64,000 bases of DNA from Paracyclopina nana (Eukaryota > Arthropoda > Copepoda > Cyclopoida > Cyclopettidae), in contig JAGUCH010000002.1 of assembly GCA_019096065.1 (NCBI GenBank), positions 8,878,501 to 8,942,500 of the forward strand, written 5' to 3'. Positions within the stretch are counted from its first letter, which is position 1, and each line of letters starts with the position of its first letter. The notes beneath the pieces were generated by a model. That model saw only the letters and a list, made by a program, of their open reading frames with translations, did no database searches and had not been told where the DNA came from. The position numbers were made by a program, and so were the translations under genes. Below, piece after piece: positions 45,995 to 55,951 of this stretch.

Positions 45995-46670
45995 GGCAAC
46001 GTGACTCATAATGTGAGGCAAAGTCAAACTTTTGACTCATTTTGAATTTGCAAATGCGAAAACTTGCGCATCGCGTTATACTACTCCATAACTGCTAAGA
46101 AAGTGCAAAATTCTTGACTCGGTCAATTGTGAGTCAAAATGTCTGTCACAGCTGTTAAATTGAGGCAACTTGACTCATAATGTAAGGCAAAGTCAAACTT
46201 TTGACTTATTTTGAATTCGCAAATGCGAAAACTTGCACATCGCGTTATACTACTCCATAACTGCTAAGAAAGCGCGAAATTCTTGACATGGTCAATTGTG
46301 AGTCAAAATGTCAGTCACAGCTGTTAAATTGAGGCAACTTGACTCATAATGTGAGGCAAAGTCAAACTTTTGACTCATTTTGAATTTGCAAATGTGAAAA
46401 CTTGCGCATCGCGTTATACTACTCCATAACTGCTAAGAAAGCGCGAAATTCTTGGCTCGGTCAATTGTGAGTCAAAATGTCAGTCACAGCTGTTAAATTG
46501 AGGCAACTTGACTCATAATGTGAGGCAAAGTCAAACTTTTGACTCATTTTGAATAAGCAAATGCAAAAACTTGCGCATCACGTTATACTACTCCATAACT
46601 GCTAAGAAAGCGCGAAATTCTTGACTTGGTCAATTGTGAGTCAAAATGTCAGTCACAGCTGTTAATTTAA
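45995..46670 (+). repeat. 169-bp satellite, 4 units
   Basis: GGCAACTTGACTCATAATG recurs at 45995, 46164, 46333 and 46502, exactly 169 bp apart, with very few differences. Each unit contains two TGACTCA and one TGAGTCA motif, arranged as inverted repeats. Confidence 0.8.
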
Positions 46671-46744
46671 AGCAAGAAAATTTAAAAAGCAACTAACTCT
46701 TGAGAAAACAAATTGGCCGGCATTTAATCACTTTAGTGAGGGCG

Positions 46745-47215
46745 CATGATAATTTTAACAGGTCATTGACCCCCTGAGAACGTGAGGACAAGCTTTGTAG
46801 CAAGGAAAAAGTTTTTCTGGCAGGCCAGTTAAAAAGCGCTTAAATGAGGGCGCGCGAGAATTTAAACAGGTCATTGACCCCCTGAGCACATGAGGACAAG
46901 TTTTGTGGCAAGAAAAAAGTTTCTTCTTGGCCGGCCGGCATTAAAGCGCTGAAATGAGGGCGCGCGAGAATTTTAACAGGTCATTGACCCCGCGCGAGAA
47001 TTTAAACAGGTCATTGACCCCCTGAGCACATGAGGACAAGTTTTGTGGCAAGAAAAAAAGTTTTTTCCTGGCAGGCCAGCATTAAAGCGCTGAAATGAGG
47101 GCGTGCGAGAATTTAAACAGGTCATTGACCCCCTGAGCACATGAGGACAAGTATTTTAGCAAGAAAAAAGTTTTTTCCTGGCCGGCCGGCATAAAAGCGC
47201 TGAAAAGAGGGTGCG
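46745..47215 (-). repeat. Right-arm ~110-bp tandem array
   Basis: Inverted counterpart of 44802-45330: GGTCATTGACCCCCTGAGCAC recurs four to five times. Confidence 0.75.
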
Positions 47216-47391
47216 CAAGGATAGGCAGGACCCGATCTGAGTTTTTTGTTGCACTTGCCCAGCTTCATTGCGGGCGAGCCAATTTCGGGGATTCTGTGCG
47301 CTGGATATCTGGCCACTGCCATAAAATGTAAATAAGCAGCTGACTTTTTTGTAATAGTCTTACTTGTTAATTATATCCCCATTTATTGGAC

Positions 47392-50262
47392 TTATTTAAA
47401 GCAAGTTGTGAGTTTTCGCGGAATTTTGAGCTGAATGCTCGTCGACCCTCGATTTCCCAAAATAAGGCTAACATTGAATTGCTTCCAAATACAGCTAGAA
47501 ATTGAACAGGAAAATTCAAGAAGGCCAGGATAGCTGATCTGGCCTTCAGTTGTTCCTCCAACATGAATAAGCTTTGACCAATCGGAGCTGGTCACTCCTT
47601 TTCCACCTTTCAATTTTGCTGGCAAGTCTGGTCCTGAAAAAGCAAAAACTTTTTCAATCATTTCAAAGGAGCAATTTGAATTTCCTTTACTTATTTATTT
47701 TGAGTTGCTAAGCTACTAACTATCGTTGTAACTTTAGTTTGTGTTTTTTGCATTTTGATATTCCTTTACTGCGTCAGAAGAAACACGTACAACAAGTTGT
47801 ACCGAACCCGCACGAGCAAAAAACCAGCTAGGTATCTGAGACTAGGAAAAACTTCTACGCTACTTGAAGGTATGATGAGTATTTATGCTCATATGAGTTC
47901 TTGTAAAACTAAACTTGTGAAAAAAGCGGAGCACTCTTAACCTTGCTTTTAATACGTATAAAAGTCACTTCAGCCTAGGCTAGTTTAGACTATGCCTTGA
48001 GGAAGGATGTAAAAGTCTCGTTATCCACTATCAACGACCTGGCTGTAATTCTCATGCATTAATTGACAAGGTGCCAAACTCTTTAATATGGGATGATTTT
48101 TGCGATTTCAGCTGCATAAATTGAGATTGTCATTCGATCTACTGCATGCTCCGATGATTAGATGAGCGACCTTAGCCTTGATTCATGGTCACTTTTATGG
48201 AGCAATGTCCTTTTTAAAAATTGCTAAAAATCCAAAATATGTAAGTGCTACTTTTATAGACGCTAATGATGAGGGTTTTGTTAGATACCTAACTTCCATG
48301 CAAATCCTGTCTCGGTATTGGAAAGTATCTCGGTTGACTTAAGTACTGATGGTGTCTCTTCACACAAGTCGATGCCCCCTGCAATGACAGTAATGTACTC
48401 TCCATTGTGGAACTGACTCCTCATTGTTCCACAAATAAACTCAGCCCTTATTTGCAAAGTTTTTGGTCCTTTTGCCCAAGAATTGGTATCTCGATGGTAA
48501 ATGTATGTGTCTCTATGGTAGTCTTCACATTGAAGATTCTTTGAAGATGGATTTGAGCTGAAATTATGCTATTGCATTATTAGCTACTAAAATGACCTGA
48601 AAAAGTCCCACAAAGTTTTGTATCCACCCACTAAAAGGATTCTGTTGTTGTCAATATTCAGGGAGCAATGGTGGGACATGCCCACTGGTAGATCTATTCC
48701 CTTTTTGACCATCCATTTGTTTCTTGAAGTGATGAATAATAGGGTCGAAAAGCTATTGTACAGTCCTGCGAGCGAGTATCAAGCATCATTTTTTCAGAGT
48801 CTGCAACAGCAAGGTTGACTTACCATTTGACTTAATTGTACCACCTGTGGTCCATATGGTATCCGATTCTAGCGATACAGAACTTGAAGTCGATCGATCA
48901 ACTCTTGGGTCAATATGTAAATCGAGCTGATCGTGGAAGGACCCAAAAATGTCGTAACATGTGCTGTAATTAGCCCCTGTGAAAGGTTTGTCGTTCAATT
49001 TGAAATTGGCTTATTTTGCGTAACACTACTAACCCAACCAGAAATTCTGAGCCCTCATATGCCAAAAAACCCTCAGTGAAACTTATACGTTTTATCAACA
49101 TAGAGTTTTAGTCATTATGTAACTTTAAATGCCTTGACACCTAGGTAAAATCGAAAACACCCTTTTTCCGTGTCACATTCGATTTTTACTAAAAAAAATT
49201 ACATAGGTGATACCGAAGTTAATGTTACATAACGACATAAACTCAACCTGGGTAAAACGAAGCAAACACGTTACAATAACTTTCAGAAAACTTGGGAAAA
49301 TTTCTGGTTGGGAATAAAATGCAACTAGTTTTCGTCTCACCGGAGCATAGGAAAGGAAAGTCAACGAGCTGAAAAATATCTCCAAACAGCTTTTTCGCAG
49401 GTACGCTAGTTTTCATCGTATCACAGGTATGGTAGCCGCCAAACTTGATGATTTCCAAGTCGATGAAATCATTTGCATTTCCACCTGCAACCATGAGAAC
49501 TTCTGCAAGGAAAACAGCAGATTACCTACTGGTCACAGTTCATGCTTCTGTACGTGCTTACCATCTGGGACTTTACACTCACATTTCGAGCAAAATTCGG
49601 AGCTTATGGAAAAACAGCAATCCCCGAAATCATGCCAGCATTTATCATTGTTCAGCTCGTCATTGCACACTCCATTATTCAGGCCTAATTCGGTTAAGGA
49701 GCAGGGCGAAATAGCTATAAAGGAATTATTGATCAGCGGCCAAATTGGGTTTATTTGAAGGCTTTTACTTGAGTGGCAAATACAGGCTGTGCATTTTTGG
49801 TGAGCGCTGCTTATTGAAGGTAGACAGCAATCACCTCCATCAAATGAACATCCACCAAAGTTTTCTTCGTCATCGCACACGCCGTCACCAATCACCCATA
49901 CCCTACACTGATCTGGAGCCTTCTGCTGTATCCTTTGATACAGTTGATTGTAGCGTGGTAAGAAGATATTTGCATTGACATTTTTACTTGTTTTTGTGTC
50001 CCAAAATTAGGCTTATGGATGCAACTGCATAAAAGAGGCCGATAATGGCTACCCCTTTGAGCAAACTTCTTCCCAAGGTGGACTCTTTTTTGGCTGTTGG
50101 TTCCCTTGCTGAGCCATACACTTCATTACTATACTCACTGTACTCACTAAAATATGATCCATGGTCCCAATTATCATCATCATAGTCACTGATGGAAATA
50201 CCGCTGATTACACTATTTCTGTGCTGATTGCTTCTTCTGTCCATGCTGATTGTACTATGCAT
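47392..50262 (-). CDS. Type II membrane protein with two Lin-12/Notch repeats and a kelch propeller
   Basis: Seven exons (49988-50262, 49562-49932, 49341-49502, 48824-48976, 48597-48765, 48289-48557, 47392-47633) join with consistent phases to 546 residues. A cytoplasmic tail (1-67, acidic and Tyr-rich, KK and R just before the membrane) precedes one helix (68-87: LLKGVAIIGLFYAVASISLI). Two LNR modules follow: residues 101-128 (IGDGVCDDEENFGGCSFDGG) and 169-198 (LNNGVCNDELNNDKCWHDFG). From ~212 to the end are kelch-type blades: VLMVAGGN, HHCSLNIDNNRILLVGGY, YIYHRDTNSWAKGP, WSKLIHVGG. No single homologue recognised. An AATAAA lies a few bases after the stop. Intron 3 holds a MITE. Extracellular LNR/kelch placement is inferred. 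Confidence 0.8.
49033..49312. mobile_element. Short MITE with CCCAACCAGAAATT ends, in an intron
   Basis: The inverted ends CCCAACCAGAAATT and AATTTCTGGTTGGG share the terminus of the 1.2-kb element at 8433-9649. It fills most of intron 3 of the LNR-kelch gene. No target duplication seen. Confidence 0.55.
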
Positions 50263-50809
50263 AGGTTTAACCTCAGCAATCGATTAAGAAACCGCTTAAT
50301 GTTCATCAATACAATTTTTATGCTACTACTTATGCATAATATTAGAGAAAGAAAGTAGAATTATCAATGTGGAGGAAGACAGCTCTAGCTGTAAATCATT
50401 GATTGATGTGAATGAAATGTGCCAATCTCTAACCTCAAAAGGGATTTGATCATAAAGCAAAAAACAGTTCACGGTCCGGTTCATCAAATTGTTTCAGAAA
50501 TTTGACGAACTTCCTCAGTTGCTCACGATAAACATTCATAATATCTCATAAGTAAACAATGTTTGCCGCCAGGAAATTAAGCCCAAAATGTATAGCTATA
50601 GTCTCTTCACAATGGAATAACCTGAAGATAGAAATGCATAAAGTCTTTCTACATTTTGCGCCATTTATAATGCAGGTGAGGCATGTTTACAGAGTTGTTG
50701 CATGGTTAGCTACGGCAATATGTATTAAGGAGAAATTTTCGAGAATCATCTGAGTGGAAATTCAGCCATTTCATTGGGTCAGTTAGCTCTTCAAACATGT
50801 GAAGTTAAC
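50263..50809. other. Intergenic region between divergent genes
   Basis: Upstream of both the LNR-kelch gene and the small secreted-peptide candidate. One 64-codon ORF at 50559-50753 lacks any signature. Confidence 0.35.
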
Positions 50810-51293
50810 ATGAAATTCATTAAGGTGAGGAAAAATCCAAAACTGCATATTCGTAGCAGAGAAAATCAACTATCAAATAGAAGCTAGTGAATACATATTA
50901 AAAATGGTTGCATCACCATGAAGGATCTTACTTTTCATAATGATTTCTCATTGACGAAGCTAAAACATTTTGCCACACCCCTTTATGCCGATGAGTCCTT
51001 TCTCGGCGCAGAAACATCGTGTAAATGAACAACACATTTTCATGCTACACCTTACCTCTCAGTATTGACGCTTACCAATTTAATTTTAATTTCAGGGCAA
51101 TTTATTGTTGCTTTTGATCTGGTCGATGATCCTACTGCTACTTCAAACTGGTGTCAGTGGCCGCCCTAAGCACAAGAGCAAAAAGGAGGCTAACAAACTA
51201 TACACAGTTTTACCGACCATGCTTGAATCGCAAATTGAGTCGGATGTTTTGTCTAGAATTGATCCAAGTGCTCCAACCACCAACTTTATGTAA
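50810..51293 (+). CDS. Small secreted peptide candidate
   Basis: Exon 1 (50810-50824, MKFIK, donor AAG|GTGAGG) joins exon 2 (51096-51293, acceptor TTTCAG) to give 70 residues. These are a strong signal peptide (NLLLLLIWSMILLLLQTGVSG) then a 43-residue mature part starting RPKHKSKKEANKLY, with no cysteines and no clear dibasic amidation site. Family unknown. The five-codon first exon is inferred from splice consensus; an ATG within exon 2 (51105) also gives a signal peptide. The LTR element inserted 45 bp after the stop. Confidence 0.45.
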
Positions 51294-51338
51294 TTGAACT
51301 CTTCGGACAAACTGCATCCAAAGAATTGGATAAGCATG

Positions 51339-51755
51339 TGTATAGAAAAACAGGGAAGGAGGTGATGGTAAAACTACTAATCTACACTAGAAGTACTAAA
51401 TACTTAAAGCATGCTAAAGTAGTAGAAATCCTTACCCTTTATGATTGCAGGCAGAGCAGTCCCAAGCTCTATCCAAAGGCTGAACCTTTTGTAGTTCCTC
51501 AGTGGATCCACCCCATCATTCTGATCCTTGGCCCAGCCTTGGGCCAAGATCTACCCAAGAAGCTTTGCCTTTCTGTATACTCTAATTTTGGTAGACTAGG
51601 AATTGTTCTATTCCAAGGTTGGAGAAAGGATGATCACAACTTCACAACTGGAACTTCACAACTGGCCTCTTATGGGCCTCTTTCTGGCCTCTTTTAGGCC
51701 TTTCTCAAAGAGAGCGAGTATATAGCGAGGGAGGGCACATTTTCATTATTATACA
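51339..51755 (+). repeat. Left LTR
   Basis: 417 bp. A TATATA-like box (GAGTATATAGCGAGG) lies near its 3' end. Its 119-codon ORF is duplicated in the right LTR and is probably non-coding. Confidence 0.85.
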
Positions 51756-52709
51756 AATATCCCGGGGGAAAAATAGAATGAAAAAGAATAAAATTGTGAC
51801 TGTAACTGAAGAATGGTCAAAGTTTTTCGATGGTTGGTGTGAAAAGATGGTGCAGAAGAGGAAGAAGAAGAAGATCACAAGACCATGACAGCCCTGTGGA
51901 TGCTGGGCTAGACCCTGTGCCTCCTGCAAATCCTGGAGCACTGCTGAATGATGTGTTGGCTTGATTGGTGATGTTAGCTGCACTGGGCCCTTTTGGAAGA
52001 GATGGCTCCCCATGATGCTGTTGCTGCTGTCATTGGTGGTGGTGTGCTTGCCAATTCTGGGGTTGCTTTTTGTGTAGTGTTTCCCAGAGTGGTGACTGAA
52101 AGGCTTGGGGGCTCCAGTGTTGCTCCTGCTCAGGTTGGTCAAGGCCAAGATCAAGGTGCTCAAGCTACTGCTCATGGAAGACAAGCAGAGGTTGTCACAT
52201 GTGTGGATGGTGGTGCCAGGTGGTTGGGAGCTGTCCCTAGAAGGCCTCAGCCATTGCTCATTGTTGTTCTGTCCCTGTAGGTTGCCTGGTCCTCATTGGG
52301 TCAGACACATTTGATGGTTGATGGCACTTTTTCCTCTTCTCTTTTTTGGCCATTTTTGGTAACTGCAATTTAACATAAAAATTACACTATTAAATACAAA
52401 TAATGATTATGCTGCCCATGTGGGCAGTTGCATACTCAGCTCTTTCTCAGCCTTTCTTTTACCCATTCCTTTTTGTTCAATTTGTCATGTACGAATAACA
52501 ACTTTAATGCTGGACTGAAAGAAAGGACATAGTTTTGTATTTAAGTGGGGCCATTAAAATGTGGAGCTAAGTATAATAATTTGCATAGTGAAAAAGATCT
52601 TTCAAAATGAGCTTCCTTTTCAAAGCAAAGTATTATTGCAAGCTCTTGCAGTTTTGTTATCAGTGCTACATCTGGATTTTTCTTCATTTTACAAAGTATA
52701 GCTTATTAG
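51756..52709. other. LTR-element interior, GC-richer leader
   Basis: Short overlapping ORFs on both strands (for example 51993-52280, 51705-52184) without recognisable gag or nucleic-acid-binding motifs. No tRNA primer site identified with confidence. Confidence 0.35.
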
Positions 52710-53209
52710 TTGTTTAAAAGGAGGAAGATGCTGTTGCTGTTGATTGGTGGACTCTTTGCTTTGCTAACTTGTCCTGTTTTTGTCAAGGATGAGTGTTTGA
52801 CTATCTACTTGGATTTGGAGGATTGTCACCATAGATTGGATTTGCTGAAGGTTGAGTTGACTGGATGCCAATCAAGTGTGGCATTGGGGTTGATGAAATA
52901 ATTGCCAAAAGAGTTAGATGGTGACATCCTCTCAGAATTTCAAGACAAGCTGACAAGTTGTCAACTAGCTACAAAACAAGTTGTTGGTCATTCTGAGCAA
53001 ATCCAGACTCTCCTGGATTAGTGCAAAGTGAACCATGGTCAACTCCAAATGGATTTTGAGGCTCAAACAAGTTTGTCAATGAAAGAAAGTCTTCAAGTAT
53101 TACTCAAGATTTGGGAGGGCAAAAGCATTATTATTTGGATTTTTGACTATTTTTTGTTGGGCTTGTGCTCTTTTTGTTCCATTTTGCATTTGCTGACATT
53201 TTGCATTTA
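52710..53209 (+). pseudogene. Decayed membrane/coiled-coil ORF of the LTR element
   Basis: One reading frame stays open across about 500 bp except for a TAA (~52900) and a TAG (~53020). It begins with a hydrophobic signal or anchor segment (LLLLIGGLFALLTCPVFV), continues as a polar heptad-rich helix region, and ends with a second long hydrophobic segment before a TAG. Layout resembles a small membrane glycoprotein, but there is no family match. Both interrupting stops differ by one C-to-T change from Gln codons. Confidence 0.45.
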
Positions 53210-53533
53210 GAAAACTTTTGGGCATTGGTGTTAAAAGAGGTCATCCTATTTTGTCTGTCCAATTTTTGTTTTTTATGCTGCTATTCTACTGTAAGATTAT
53301 TTTTGATTCTTAAAACCCTTAATGACTAGAAAATGAGTTCAAGAGATTATTCCTTAATATTATCCCTTAATTCTAAAAAGAAATGGCCATTTTTACTAAC
53401 TAAAATCAATGTTTTGACATTCTTTATTTACATTTCAGAAGGAAGAGCTCTGTTTTCTGAATTTCTTGAATTGTTGCTTATGCGTGCGATTTTGTTTTGC
53501 TTATGCTTACGCATTTGTTTTGCTTTTCTGAAA

Positions 53534-53949
53534 CAAGCCCTTGGTTGCAAATCAAGGTAGTTGCTCAGACGACTTTTTTCCGAAACAAGCCCCTAGTTGC
53601 AAATCAAGGTAGTTGCTCAGACGACTTTTTTCCAAAGCAAGCCCCTGGCAGCATGCCAAGGTAGTTACTTGGATTACTTTTTTCCAAAGCAAGCCCCTGG
53701 TTGCAAATCAAGGTAGTTACTTGGATTACTTTTTTCCAAAGCAAGCCCTTGGTTGCAAATCAAGGTAGTTACTTGGATTACTTTTTTCCAAAGCAAGCCC
53801 TTGGTTGCAAATCAAGGTAGTTACTTGGATTACTTTTTTCCAAAGCAAGCCCCTGGTTGCAAATCAAGGTAGTTACTTGGATTACTTTTTTCCAAAGCAA
53901 GCCCCTGGTCGTAAATCTAGGCATTTGCTCAAACTAGAATATGCCTTGG
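53534..53949 (+). repeat. 52-bp tandem repeat, 8 units
   Basis: CAAGCCC recurs at exactly 52-bp steps (53534, 53586, 53638 .. 53898) with GGTTGCAAATCAAGGTAGTT following. Three more diverged units lie at 54439-54590, with duplicated downstream sequence (compare 53930-54100 with 54560-54720). Confidence 0.8.
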
Positions 53950-54329
53950 CTTGCGACCAAAACAGATGTAGGAACCTGTTGTTCCTGTATTTTCTGTGGG
54001 GAGAACTTGTTTTGAGGCATGGGCCTTTGCAGCGGCCATTTTCGGGGTATACTTTGGGGCCTTTTGGGACACTTTCATGATACATTCTTTGGGGCAATTC
54101 AATGTGGACTTTTTTTGTGTTGGGTGGGAAATGGCAAAATTGTTTTCACTTTTTAATTGACAAGGCAGAAGATTCTTTGTTTTCCTACTCTATCAGTCAC
54201 AATTTACTTCGATGGAAAATCATTTTCAGCCATAATGTTGCTTGTTTTACTAGCATCAATTGGGCTGGTTTTTCTACAGACTTTTTCCTTTTCTTTCTTT
54301 TGACCATGAAGATCATTTTCCTAGTTCTC

Positions 54330-54425
54330 TCTTTCGAGTTGTTTCTGGATCCCTCGTTCGAGTTTTGTCTGGACCTCTCTTTCGAGTTTTGTCTGGACCT
54401 CTCTTTCGAGTTGTTTTTTCTGAAC
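54330..54425 (+). repeat. 24-bp tandem repeat, about 4 units
   Basis: CTCTTTCGAGTTTTGTCTGGAC-type units repeat every ~24 bp. Read on the minus strand they would encode an 8-residue Asn-Ser-Lys-Glu-Arg repeat. Confidence 0.65.
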
Positions 54426-55413
54426 GCATTTCTGAGGCAAGCCCTTGGTTGCAAATCAAGGTAGTTGCTCAGACGACTTTTTTCCAAAGCAAGCCCCTGG
54501 TAGCATGCCAAGGTAGTTGCTTGGACTATTCTCCCAACGCAAGTTCCTGGTCGCAAATCAAGGCAGCTTCTCAAACTAGAGTATGCCTTAGGCTTGTGAC
54601 CAACACAGAAACTGGAATTATTAGTTCTCTCGTTTTCCTGGGGACAACTCGTTTCGGGGCATGGGCCATCATCTCGGCCAATCTTTTGGAATTTTGGGGG
54701 AACATTTTTGTGCACACATATTATGTTAGGGCAATGTTTCAATTTTTTGTACCTGACTCGAGTCTTCTTTGGTTTTATACATTTTCCTGGCATGAGATTA
54801 CTCGGAATTATTGGGTTAATTTTTCTGTAAATATTGAGAGTACATATTATTATACACGTTAATACGTAGAATATTTTTCCTATTCTTAATGCTAAAATCA
54901 TGCAGATAAATTGAAAAATTACTGCAATATTTTTTTCATTACTGTAGGAGAGAGAAGGAAAAAGTTCACCAAATTGGTGATTTTGAAATTCCAAGTGCAT
55001 TGCTCACAAGAGCTTCTTGGCCTCGGCAACGGCCTCTTTCAAGCTGTAGAGAGCTTTCTCTTCTGTAGAGAAGCATCATCGGCTCTACGCAGTTTTCATC
55101 TGGACTTTCTCTCCAACTGCCATATTTATTTGAAAAAGAAAGCCGAGAGCTCAAGTGAGCCCTTGCAGTGCAATTTGTCAGGGAAAATCCCTCTTTTTTG
55201 CCACTCGCAATTGTGCACAATGAAATGCATGTTTACCACTCTCAAAACATTTTTTATTTTGAATTGTTCACTTGAGTGGCCAAGAGGATGCTTTCTCATT
55301 CTCACGTGACATGGTGATGGTTGAGAAAGGAAATTTTGGGTGTGGCAGGGTGGTTTTTTTTTGAGGAATACAAAAGGCAACCTTTCAAAATTTAATTTGT
55401 CACGGTCGCCAGT

Positions 55414-55830
55414 TGTATAGAAAAACAGGGAAGGAGGTGATGGTAAAACTACTAATCTACACTAGAAGTACTAAATACTTAAAGCATGCTAAAGTAGTAG
55501 AAATCCTTACCCTTTATGATTGCAGGCAGAGCAGTCCCAAGCTCTATCCAAAGGCTGAACCTTTTGTAGTTCCTCAGTGGATCCACCCCATCATTCTGAT
55601 CCTTGGCCCAGCCTTGGGCCAAGATCTACCCAAGAAGCTTTGCCTTTCTGTATACTCTAATTTTGGTAGACTAGGAATTGTTCTATTCCAAGGTTGGAGA
55701 AAGGATGATCACAACTTCACAACTGGAACTTCACAACTGGCCTCTTATGGGCCTCTTTCTGGCCTCTTTTAGGCCTTTCTCAAAGAGAGCGAGTATATAG
55801 CGAGGGAGGGCACATTTTCATTATTATACA
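55414..55830 (+). repeat. Right LTR
   Basis: Appears identical to 51339-51755. Preceded by a T-rich, not purine-rich, stretch, so the polypurine tract is unclear. Confidence 0.85.
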
Positions 55831-55951
55831 CATGTCTATTAAATATGAATCCCGAAACAGTTAAAGCTTTCAGCTTCTAAGCTATATAATTCCTGATAAA
55901 AAATAACTACATGAAGGTAATAATCACATTAACATCTTTAGATTGGCAGTT

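Larger units (their letters stand above)
44608..47320. mobile_element. 2.7-kb composite foldback element with 8-bp TSD
   Basis: The inverted ends GGCAGTGGCCAGATATCC (pairing for more than 60 bp) are flanked by an exact 8-bp duplication ATAAAATG (44600-44607, 47321-47328). Arms consist of ~110-bp tandem units in opposite orientation on the two sides. The centre has a ~160-bp array, a 9-bp microsatellite and a 169-bp array. The layout resembles Drosophila Foldback/Galileo elements: long inverted repeats built of subrepeats. No ORF with a transposase signature. It ends 71 bp from the LNR-kelch stop codon. Confidence 0.8.
51339..55830. mobile_element. Non-autonomous LTR retrotransposon, 4.5 kb
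   Basis: Two direct 417-bp repeats with TG..CA ends (TGTATAGAAAAACAGGG .. TTATTATACA) enclose 3.66 kb. A 4-bp duplication CATG flanks the whole (51335-51338, 55831-55834). The LTRs appear identical base for base, so insertion is recent. The interior has no reverse transcriptase, integrase or protease motif, only tandem repeats and a decayed ORF, so it must depend on another element. It separates the secreted-peptide gene from EXOC1, ending 121 bp from the EXOC1 stop. Confidence 0.85.

Noticed and set aside
45995-46670. CRISPR-like regularly spaced repeats
   Set aside because: Units are 169-bp tandem copies with no unique spacers, in an animal genome inside a transposon.
48618-48818. Plus-strand 66-codon ORF
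   Set aside because: Overlaps a phase-consistent kelch exon on the opposite strand.
51326-51697. 119-123-codon ORF present twice (also 55413-55772)
   Set aside because: It lies wholly within both LTRs, has no domain, and is duplicated only because the LTRs are.
52900-53022. Alternative genetic code (TAA/TAG read as Gln)
   Set aside because: Host genes in the window end normally at TAA and TAG, so internal stops indicate decay or editing.
54197-55000. 267-codon minus-strand ORF with Asn-Ser-Lys-Glu-Arg repeats
   Set aside because: Length comes from tandem DNA repeats of the LTR element; no signature and no splice or start context.
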